Positions 1 to 4,931 of a DNA stretch of 5,901 nt are shown here, piece after piece; positions within the stretch are counted from its first letter, which is position 1; each line of letters starts with the position of its first letter. This DNA comes from Phycisphaeraceae bacterium (GTDB lineage: Bacteria > Planctomycetota > Phycisphaerae > Phycisphaerales > Phycisphaeraceae), in the NCBI GenBank assembly GCA_003551485.1, contig PUMS01000335.1, positions 1 to 5,901 of the forward strand, given 5' to 3'. The notes under the pieces were generated by a model that had not been told where the DNA came from, ran no database searches, and worked only from the letters and a program-made list of their open reading frames with translations. A program made the position numbers and the translations under genes.

Positions 1-557
1 CCCTCATCATCCTCGGCCGCCACGTGGTAGCTGTCCATGCCACCGACAGCCAGAAACATATCATCTGTGATGATGTGAGTTCCATCATCGTCGGTTGTGT
101 AGCACTTGTCCTCCTCCTGGTGCTTGAATCTGCCGTTGCGGCCTTTCTCAGCGGCACTGTAGGCGAGGTTGTCGTCGGCTGGCTCGAGTCTGACCGTGAA
201 CGGATGGGCGCCCTCGCGATTGAAACGTACCCGGATGCGCGGCTTATTCGTCAGCCGGTCGGCGTTGGCCACACGGGTGCCATCGACCCAGGCATCGTCA
301 CGCGGGAGGTTGACCCACTGGCGTGAAGGGCCGGCGATCTCGGTCTCATCATCGCCCTCCAGGAACTGGATCGAGACGATCCGCACCGCCTGCTCCTCCT
401 GGAGCGGGCACGGCTGCTCGGTGCCCCCCACGGGGCAGTCGCTGAAGTTCTTATCCGCATCCTCGCGGGCTGACTTCAATGCCCTGGCGGCCACGTACGC
501 GCCCACGGCCACCGCCGCCAGCGCCGCCACCACACCGATGATCACCGGGAGGATCAC
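1..557 (-). CDS. Membrane-anchored protein of unknown function, partial (3' end beyond window); candidate T6SS cargo
   Basis: This frame stays open from a GTG at 557-555 to the left edge, giving 185 full codons; the C-terminus is missing. Residues 2-24 form one hydrophobic helix (ILPVIIGVVAALAAVAVGAY), so the protein probably enters or spans the inner membrane. A short charged linker with two cysteines (C41, C50; CP..(6)..CPL) follows. After that comes a soluble, beta-rich-looking region with VRIVSIQFL, RQWVNLP, RIRVRFN, HPFTVRL, YSAAEKGRNGRF and a DG-THII segment. The GTG start is chosen because it overlaps the upstream stop (GTGA), which implies translational coupling, and because the helix begins right after it. 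I do not recognise a named family. I have an impression of similar proteins next to other vgrG operons, but it is unverified. Position behind vgrG and a DUF4123 adaptor makes it a candidate effector or effector carrier; a toxin domain, if any, would lie in the missing part. An immunity or anchoring protein is the alternative. Confidence 0.8.
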   Translation of the reverse strand, partial: MILPVIIGVVAALAAVAVGAYVAARALKSAREDADKNFSDCPVGGTEQPCPLQEEQAVRIVSIQFLEGDDETEIAGPSRQWVNLPRDDAWVDGTRVANADRLTNKPRIRVRFNREGAHPFTVRLEPADDNLAYSAAEKGRNGRFKHQEEDKCYTTDDDGTHIITDDMFLAVGGMDSYHVAAEDDE

Positions 558-937
558 GCCCCGCCCCCTTCCTGTTCGGCCTGCTTTTCGAGCCGCGCCA
601 GGGCCTCATCGTACAGCCGCTCGATGCGGTCGGTGGGACTCTTGATCGCCTGGTCGTTGAGGATTTCGCCGGCCCAGGGGTATCTGTCATCGGTATCGAA
701 ATCGGGGCCGTGGATGACCATCAGGTCGATGTACTTGCACACGTCACGTTCGGCGACGATGCCATATTCGCCGGCGCGTTCGATGCCGTGGCGAATCAAC
801 GCCCGGGCGCCGTCTTCCTCGATGGCCTTGAAGTGCTCGGGAAAGCACTTTTTCAGGTGCACGACCATGCGGTCCTCGAAACTCCGCCGCGTGGCCTCGG
901 CCAGGGCATCGTTCTGCTGTTTGCGGATGCGAAGCAT
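554..937 (-). CDS. Small (127 aa) T6SS-linked protein of unknown function
   Basis: This is a soluble, charged, probably all-helical protein starting MLRIRKQQ and ending EQEGGGA, with no signal peptide or membrane segment. Visible segments are RMVVHLKKCFPEHF (residues 23-36), ARALIRHGIERAGEYGI (about 44-60), AERDVCKYIDLM (about 61-72) and a glutamate/lysine-rich C-terminal helix. The ATG at 937 is chosen over an in-frame GTG-type start at 1069 because AGGAG lies 6 bases upstream of it, and the longer form would overlap the preceding gene and add an Arg/Pro/Gly-rich stretch. The gene follows the DUF4123 adaptor gene by 91 bases, and its TGA overlaps the GTG of the next gene. Proteins with this pattern (FxxRMVxHLxxxFP, GIxxAxxYGI, ERDVxxYIDLM) recur beside vgrG in my recollection and have no established function. 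The position suggests a chaperone or adaptor for the downstream protein, which is inference. Confidence 0.85.
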   Translation of the reverse strand: MLRIRKQQNDALAEATRRSFEDRMVVHLKKCFPEHFKAIEEDGARALIRHGIERAGEYGIVAERDVCKYIDLMVIHGPDFDTDDRYPWAGEILNDQAIKSPTDRIERLYDEALARLEKQAEQEGGGA

Positions 938-943
938 GGGATG

Positions 944-948
944 CTCCT
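944..948 (-). promoter_or_regulatory. Ribosome binding site deciding the start at 937
   Basis: AGGAG on the minus strand is separated from the ATG by 6 bases (CATCCC). This supports the short 127-residue protein rather than the 171-residue reading that begins at 1069. Confidence 0.75.
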
Positions 949-958
949 GGCGGTCCAT

Positions 959-983
959 GCAGCGCCGAAGCCCCGGGCGCTGC
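959..983 (-). other. Hairpin between the DUF4123 gene and the small gene
   Basis: GCAGCGCC and GGCGCTGC form a perfect 8-bp stem around a 9-base loop. On the transcript the hairpin ends about 10 bases before the ribosome binding site of the small gene. There is no U-run after it, so it is not a classical intrinsic terminator. It could tune translation or stabilise a processed 3' end, or be chance in GC-rich DNA. Confidence 0.4.
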
Positions 984-1028
984 TTATCAGGATGGCCGAT
1001 GCGGCGGCCGGGCCTGCCGGGCAGCGAC

Positions 1029-1592
1029 TCAGCCCCTGCCGGTCCACCGTCCCGCCGCCACTTCGACACCTCGCCGATGCAGCTTGCCGTCGCGCACGCT
1101 CATGACCAGGAGCGTGGCCGGGTCTTCATCCTCCATCAGATAGCTGCGCACGGGGCCGAACACGCCGGCCAGCTCTTTGGCGTTGCACGTGGGCAGGTAC
1201 ACCCGCATCACGCGCGGGTCGTAGTAGCGGAAGTAGACCACCTTGCCATCGGGGTTCCGCACCAGCAGGAAGGTGCGAAAGTGCTTTCGCATTGCCCGCA
1301 GGTCCGCCGCGGCCGGCGCCACGGCGAAGATGCCCCAGTGGTCGGCCCAGCCTTCATCGAGCACCCACTCGGTGAAGGGGTGGTCGGCCTCCAGCCGCGC
1401 CAGGTAGGGCGCGGCGGCGGCCACGTCGGGCGCCAGTTCGCCGCGGTAGAGGCAGGTGTGCTGGGGCGCCAGTTCCTTCAGCTTCGCAGGCAACCCCTCG
1501 ATCGATGCGCCGTCAAGGACGGCCCAGGCGCCGGTCCGCTCATCGGCGAACAGCGCTTCATGCAGGGCCTGGGCTGGCGCGGTGCGTGGCAC
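1029..1592 (-). CDS. DUF4123-domain T6SS adaptor/chaperone
   Basis: This 187-residue cytosolic protein matches the DUF4123 pattern: WAVLDGA near the N-terminus (23-29), LYRGELA (48-54), APYLARL (61-67), W-x-GIF (86-89), the conserved VVYFRYYDPRVMR (118-130) followed by YLPT (132-135), and VFGPVRSYLMED (144-155). Proteins of this family (Tap-1/TEC type) bind an effector and load it onto the cognate VgrG tip; they are not secreted structural parts themselves. The GTG start is supported by AAGGAG 7 bases upstream. The gene begins 21 bases after the vgrG stop, so the two are almost certainly cotranscribed, matching the usual vgrG-adaptor-effector order. By that logic its client is encoded further downstream, at 554-937 or 1-557. 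Family assignment is firm; the client is inferred. Confidence 0.92.
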   Translation of the reverse strand: MPRTAPAQALHEALFADERTGAWAVLDGASIEGLPAKLKELAPQHTCLYRGELAPDVAAAAPYLARLEADHPFTEWVLDEGWADHWGIFAVAPAAADLRAMRKHFRTFLLVRNPDGKVVYFRYYDPRVMRVYLPTCNAKELAGVFGPVRSYLMEDEDPATLLVMSVRDGKLHRRGVEVAAGRWTGRG

Positions 1593-1599
1593 GAGCGGG

Positions 1600-1605
1600 C
1601 TCCTT
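1600..1605 (-). promoter_or_regulatory. Ribosome binding site for the DUF4123 gene
   Basis: AAGGAG on the minus strand lies 7 bases before GTG at 1592-1590, inside the 21-base gap after vgrG. It settles a non-ATG start and shows that the gene initiates independently although it sits close behind vgrG. Confidence 0.8.
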
Positions 1606-1613
1606 CGGCGGCA

Positions 1614-3737
1614 TCAGCCGCCCTGCGACTGCTGCTGCCGGCGCGCCTCTTCGCACTGTTCGCAGAAGGGCGTGCCATCTCGCGCGGCGGACTCGAGCAC
1701 CGCCGCGGCGGGGCTGAAGGCCTGAACCTCGGGCTCCTCGGGCTGCTCGGGCTCGACGGTCTGGCCGCCTTCGGCATCATCGGCATCATCGGGCAGCGTG
1801 GCCGAATCCGGCGAAGCACCGGCGCCGGAGCCGGCGGGCGAGCCGGGGCCGGAGGCGATCTTGATCAGGCTGCCGTCGATCGTCACCATCGACCCCTTGA
1901 TCGTGGCGCCGGCCGGATCGAGCACCACGTTGCTGCCGCCGCACTTGAGCGTCAGCCCCTGCATGGCCTCGATCACGACGGTAGCGGCCTTCAGATGAAT
2001 CTCGTTGCCGCCATCGACCCCCATCTTGCCATCGGCCCTGATCTGCACGTCGCTGCCGGTACGGACCGACAGCGTGCCGTCGATGCTCTGGTTCTGATCG
2101 CCATCGACGGTCTGGTGGCGGTCGCCTTTGACGTGCTCGAAGGCATCGTTCTCGACGGTGAGGTGGCGGTCGTTCTCGACCGTCTCACGCCGGTCGTTCT
2201 TGACCCGCATGTCCAGGTCCTTCTGGGCGTGGATGAACATCTGCTCATCGCCGGCTTTGTCCTCGAAGCGGATCTCGTTGAAGCCCTCGGCATCCGGGGT
2301 CGAGTCGGTCTTGACCGTCGAGCGGGTCTTGTTCTCGGGCAGTTCGTAAGGCGGCATCGCGGCCGCGTTGTAGACGCTGCCGGTGATCACCGGCCGGTCC
2401 GGGTCGCCCTCGAGGAAGCTGACGACCACCTCGTGACCGATGCGCGGCAGAAAGACCGCGCCCCAGCGCGGACCGGCCAGGCTCTGGGCCACGCGGACCC
2501 AGCACGACTGGCTGCCCGAAGCGCTGCGCCGGTCCCAGTAGAACTGCACCCGCACACGGCCGAGTTCATCGGTGTGGATTTCCTGGCCGTCCGGACCGGT
2601 CACCAGGGCCGTCTGCGAGCCGTAAATGAGGGGCCTGGGGGTGCTGCGCGGCGGACGGAAGGTCCGCGAATCGGGTATCGCCTCGAAGCTGTTGCGGTAC
2701 TCGAGACTGGGTGCCGCAGCGCGGGACACGAAGGCGCCGGTCATCTCCGCCTCGTGCTGCACCGCGGTGATGACGTAACCCCTGCCCTCCTCGCCATCAT
2801 TGGGATGGGCCTCGATATGGAAGCTCACACCCGCTGAAAACCCGCGGCAGATGCTGCCGCCGAGGACCACCTCATGATGGCCTTCCTCCGCTTCCATGCG
2901 GATGCGCGCCAGCGCCTCGCCGCGCGAGACCTGGGCGTAGCCGCCGGGATACTCAAACTGCTCGAACTTCTCGACGTTGTCCAGCTCGACGACGGTATTG
3001 GTTGCCGTCACCACCGGCTTGAGCGGCGCTTCGGGGTCGCGATCACTCAGGCTCCAGCGGCCGGTACGGAAGCTGAAGGCATGCTCCCAGCGGTCGAGCG
3101 TGTCGGTGGCGTTGGGCGCGCCCAGGTGGCCGCGCATCTGCACCTTCTCGTGCTCGATCGGCTCATAGGCCTGAGCGCTGTCGGCCAGCACGAGGGTGTG
3201 CTTGCCGTTCTCGTGCCGGAAAAAGTAAAAGATGCCCTCTTCCTCCAGCAGTCTGCTGATGAAGGCGAAGTCGCTCTCACGGTACTGCACGCAGTATTCG
3301 CGCTGCGGCGGGGCCGAGCCGATGCCTGCGGTGGAAAAGTCGCTGAAGCCGCGGTCACTGAAGACCTGCTCGATGATCTGCTGCGCCGTCATCTGCTCGA
3401 AGATGCGGCAGTCGGCCTGACGTGTGAGAAACCACAGCCACGGCACCATCTCGGCGTAGTAGACGTGGAACCGGTCATCCCGGCCGCGGTAGGCGAATCG
3501 GCTGACGTAGCCGTTGAAGTAGCGCCAGCTCTCATCCGGGCGCATCACCCCCACGGTGACGTTCTTGCCCACGATGTCGGCCGGATCGATGGCCTTTTCG
3601 GTCGAGACCATGTGAAGCTCGAACTGGAACAGGCTCGAGAGGCGCTCCTGCCCGGCGAAACGCTTGAGCAGCAGCACATCCCTGCCCAGGGGCGTCTCGA
3701 CGGAGAGCCGACGGTTTTCCTGCGTGTAGGTTTCCAT
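1614..3737 (-). CDS. vgrG: T6SS spike tip protein VgrG (TssI)
   Basis: VgrG forms the trimeric spike capping the Hcp tube and carries effectors out of the cell. The protein has about 707 residues. Residues 5 to about 340 are the gp27-like base (TPLGRDVLLLKRFAG, QYRESDFAFISRLLEEEGIFYFF, EYPGGY). The gp5-like OB-fold follows at about 370-465, with DELGRVRVQFYWDR, CWVRVAQSLAGPRWGAVFLPRIG and the hallmark FLEGDPDRPVITGSVYN. Then comes FNEIRFEDKAGDEQMFIHAQKD and a beta-helical needle of octad repeats (about 513-630). The last 75 or so residues are an acidic Pro/Glu/Asp tail ending in GTPFCEQCEEARRQ, with a CxxC pair and no recognisable enzymatic domain. ATG at 3737 is preferred, but GTG immediately before it (3740) has better spacing (7 bases) from GAGG, so the start is uncertain by one codon. 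It lies downstream of hcp and directly upstream of the adaptor gene. Function is certain at family level; the cargo is inferred. Confidence 0.97.
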   Translation of the reverse strand: METYTQENRRLSVETPLGRDVLLLKRFAGQERLSSLFQFELHMVSTEKAIDPADIVGKNVTVGVMRPDESWRYFNGYVSRFAYRGRDDRFHVYYAEMVPWLWFLTRQADCRIFEQMTAQQIIEQVFSDRGFSDFSTAGIGSAPPQREYCVQYRESDFAFISRLLEEEGIFYFFRHENGKHTLVLADSAQAYEPIEHEKVQMRGHLGAPNATDTLDRWEHAFSFRTGRWSLSDRDPEAPLKPVVTATNTVVELDNVEKFEQFEYPGGYAQVSRGEALARIRMEAEEGHHEVVLGGSICRGFSAGVSFHIEAHPNDGEEGRGYVITAVQHEAEMTGAFVSRAAAPSLEYRNSFEAIPDSRTFRPPRSTPRPLIYGSQTALVTGPDGQEIHTDELGRVRVQFYWDRRSASGSQSCWVRVAQSLAGPRWGAVFLPRIGHEVVVSFLEGDPDRPVITGSVYNAAAMPPYELPENKTRSTVKTDSTPDAEGFNEIRFEDKAGDEQMFIHAQKDLDMRVKNDRRETVENDRHLTVENDAFEHVKGDRHQTVDGDQNQSIDGTLSVRTGSDVQIRADGKMGVDGGNEIHLKAATVVIEAMQGLTLKCGGSNVVLDPAGATIKGSMVTIDGSLIKIASGPGSPAGSGAGASPDSATLPDDADDAEGGQTVEPEQPEEPEVQAFSPAAAVLESAARDGTPFCEQCEEARRQQQSQGG
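1728..1789. repeat. Short 9-base tandem repeats in the vgrG tail
   Basis: Three units of CTCGGGCT(C/G) run from 1728 to 1754, and two units of CGGCATCAT from 1772 to 1789. On the minus strand they encode the acidic EPEQPEEPE and DDADDAE stretches of the VgrG tail. Units are multiples of three, so changes in copy number would alter tail length without breaking the frame. Confidence 0.65.
2082..2201 (-). repeat. Five 24-base units encoding octad repeats of the VgrG needle
   Basis: Residues 513-552 (ATG numbering) fall into five octads of the form (K/E/D)-(N/G)-D-x-x-x-(T/S/H)-(V/I): KNDRRETV, ENDRHLTV, ENDAFEHV, KGDRHQTV, DGDQNQSI. This periodicity is typical of the triple-stranded beta-helix in gp5 and VgrG needles, where each octad forms one turn edge per chain. 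Confidence 0.85.
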
Positions 3738-3904
3738 CACTTGACCACCTCAGCCGGCCCGGCCCCCCGCCATTCAAACACGCCCGGAGGTACGGGGCCG
3801 GTGAGCCGCAACCCGTGGTTACCGGGCCCGAACCAGGTCAACCGGTCAGACGCCCGGGACGGCGTGCGGCGAAACCGGCGCTTCCGGGAGGCGAGAGCGC
3901 GGCC

Positions 3905-3936
3905 GGCCACGGACATGCGGGAGCATCTCCGTGGCC
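3905..3936 (-). other. Long near-perfect hairpin between hcp and vgrG (possible attenuator or 3'-end structure of hcp mRNA)
   Basis: GGCCACGGA pairs with TCCGTGGCC over 9 bp. After one opposed mismatch, ATGC pairs with GCAT over 4 bp, closing a 4-base loop (TCCC on the minus strand). That is 13 bp in a 32-base element, the best stem I found in the window. On the minus strand it is followed by GGCCGCGCTC, not a U-run, so it may be a U-less terminator, an mRNA stabiliser or a processing site rather than a classical terminator. Confidence 0.6.
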
Positions 3937-3984
3937 CGGGCCGGGCTTCCCTTCCCTTCGCGCCTCCGCCCTGCTGTGCATCGT

Positions 3985-4040
3985 GGCCGGGAAGCCGACC
4001 GGCCCGGCAGGGGTTGGTGGGCCGGGGAGCCGACCGGCCC
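3985..4040. repeat. Pair of 21-base direct repeats, each able to form a hairpin
   Basis: GGCCGGGAAGCCGACCGGCCC (3985-4005) recurs at 4020-4040 with one change (A3992 versus G4027), 35 bases start to start. Each copy carries GGCCGG and CCGGCC around an 8-base loop, so each can form a 6-bp stem. The pair resembles small REP-like palindromic units or tandem 3' stems of the hcp transcript; which one cannot be told from two copies. Confidence 0.65.
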
Positions 4041-4126
4041 GCTCCGCCGCGCCGGGGTCGGGCCAGGCCCGCGGTATCGAGCCGGCACCGAACCCCGCCT
4101 GCCGCCGCGGGCATCAGTCCACCAGG

Positions 4127-4612
4127 TCAACTGACACCTTCACCGGGGTTGTACTTGGCCGGGACGTTGCCCTTCTTGTCGCCGGTCTTGGGATCGACCA
4201 CGATGTAGTTCCACTCGACCTCGGTGAAAGCCAGTGTCACCGTCTCCGAGGGCAGGGGCTGGCCGCTGGCGTTGCCGTGGAAGCTGTAGCTGCTGACGAT
4301 GACGTTCTTGAGCTTGAACTCGAGATAAGGCTCCTGCTTGTTCTTGACCGTGGTGCACATGTGCAACTCGGCCTCATCGAAGAAGGTGCCGTTGGCGCAG
4401 GCCTCGGCGAGCTTGGTCGAGCTCTTGTCGAGCTGGCGTACCAGGGTGATGTCACTGAGCACGGTCTCACCCTTGGTCCGCTGCTGGTCCTTGGCGCCCT
4501 CGGGGATGGTGCGGTGGATGCCCGAGTCGACGGCCTCCAGGATGATCCAGTCGGCGTGGCTCTTGTCGGTGGCTTCGCCCTTGATTCCAGCGAGGTTGAG
4601 GAAGGCAGGCAT
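4127..4612 (-). CDS. hcp: T6SS tube protein Hcp (TssD)
   Basis: Hcp forms hexameric rings that stack into the T6SS inner tube and is itself secreted; some effectors ride inside the ring. The protein has 161 residues, the usual Hcp size. It shows the N-terminal strand and loop MPAFLNLAGIKGEATDKSH (1-19), RQLDKSSTKLAEACANGTFFDEAELHMC (59-86) covering the conserved helix, KNKQEPYLEFKLKNVIVSSYSF (90-111), and ETVTLAFTEVEWNYIVVDPKTG (123-144), matching the Hcp1-type beta-barrel. There is no C-terminal extension that would make it a fused effector. ATG at 4612 is chosen because AAGGAG lies 6 bases upstream; a TTG at 4618 touches that site and cannot be used with it. It is the first gene of the T6SS module, 319 bases from ubiE and 389 bases ahead of vgrG, an arrangement that would allow high hcp expression. 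Confidence 0.96.
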   Translation of the reverse strand: MPAFLNLAGIKGEATDKSHADWIILEAVDSGIHRTIPEGAKDQQRTKGETVLSDITLVRQLDKSSTKLAEACANGTFFDEAELHMCTTVKNKQEPYLEFKLKNVIVSSYSFHGNASGQPLPSETVTLAFTEVEWNYIVVDPKTGDKKGNVPAKYNPGEGVS

Positions 4613-4931
4613 GTTCAACTCCTTGTTGTAAAGGGGGTTGCGGCTGGCGGTTGCCCGTCGGGTCCAGGACCATTTCGATGGCCGCGGCGGGTTGGCTCAC
4701 CATTCCGGTTCGCTCCAGCCGCCGATCTCGCTCGACCCGCGTGACGCCCCTATTCTCGACCGCTGCGGCCGAATGTTGCGTGGATGGGACCAAATTTGTG
4801 CTTTTTTTCGCCACTCCCCCCTGCTCCGCAGGCCAGGTGAGCAAGAGCCTCCAGCGCACCGCGGATTTTCCATCGCCGTGAGGGTAGCCAAACCGGGTGT
4901 GCGACCGCCGGAGCAAGGGGTAGCCAGAGCG
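4613..4931 (-). promoter_or_regulatory. ubiE-hcp intergenic region; probable hcp promoter region, promoter not located
   Basis: No coding sequence is supported here. The stretch marks the boundary between the housekeeping gene and the T6SS module and must carry the hcp promoter if hcp is not read through from ubiE. The most AT-rich piece is at 4791-4808 (a CAAATTTG palindrome plus a 7-base A-run on the minus strand), about 180-195 bases before the hcp start. I found no convincing -35/-10 pair. A CCTGC-GGA-GCAGG hairpin at 4819-4831 precedes the A-run on the minus strand, but without a U-run it is not a terminator for ubiE. A GGGTAGCCA word occurs twice (4882-4890, 4918-4926). Confidence 0.4.
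4619..4624 (-). promoter_or_regulatory. Ribosome binding site of hcp
   Basis: AAGGAG on the minus strand lies 6 bases (TTGAAC) before ATG at 4612-4610. Strong complementarity with good spacing fits an abundantly made tube protein and fixes the start. Confidence 0.85.

Larger units (their letters stand above)
3738..4126 (-). other. hcp-vgrG intergenic region, very GC-rich and hairpin-dense
   Basis: No recognisable gene lies here. The region is dominated by GGCCGG/CCCGGG-type words and holds a 32-base near-perfect hairpin (3905-3936), a pair of 21-base direct repeats that can each fold (3985-4005 and 4020-4040), and a GGGCCAGGCCC palindrome (4060-4070). None is followed by a clear U-run on the minus strand. 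An open minus-strand frame ends exactly at the vgrG start (TGA at 3739-3737) and could encode about 59 residues from an ATG at 3916; its upstream part is Arg/Pro/Gly-rich, and I do not call it as a gene. The likely role is to separate a highly expressed hcp message from vgrG and the genes behind it. Confidence 0.6.

Noticed and set aside
24..645. Plus-strand and other minus-strand short frames in the first 650 bases
   Set aside because: The minus-strand frame starting at GTG 557 is continuously open, has a clean transmembrane helix followed by a sensible soluble domain, and connects by a GTGA overlap to the previous gene, so the others are shadows.
624..2837. Very long open frame on the plus strand (over 700 codons) opposite vgrG and the adaptor gene
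   Set aside because: It runs antisense to clearly homologous minus-strand genes and crosses several gene boundaries. Its product shows no family motif, and its amino-acid composition (Ala, Arg, Gly, His, Val) is that of GC-rich antisense shadows.
3741..4126. Mobile element or CRISPR in the hcp-vgrG gap
   Set aside because: There are only two copies of a 21-base repeat, no transposase, no terminal inverted repeats bounding a unit, and no regular spacer series.
2874..4208. Plus-strand open frame of about 440 codons across the vgrG 5' end, the gap and the hcp 3' end
   Set aside because: It spans two unrelated minus-strand genes and the hairpin-rich gap without any recognisable domain or convincing ribosome binding site, so it is a shadow frame.
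4799..4813. Sigma-54 promoter for hcp (TGGCGAAAAAAAGCA, minus strand)
   Set aside because: GG and GC are separated by 9 bases instead of the strict 10, and the rest of the consensus is poor. Kept only as a finding about the tract, not as a promoter.
4819..4831. Intrinsic terminator of ubiE (CCTGC-GGA-GCAGG)
   Set aside because: The stem is only 5 bp and is followed on the minus strand by G-rich sequence and an A-run, not a U-run.
4882..4926. GGGTAGCCA repeated twice as a possible operator
   Set aside because: A 9-base word twice in 45 bases has no symmetry or regulator context here and may be chance.
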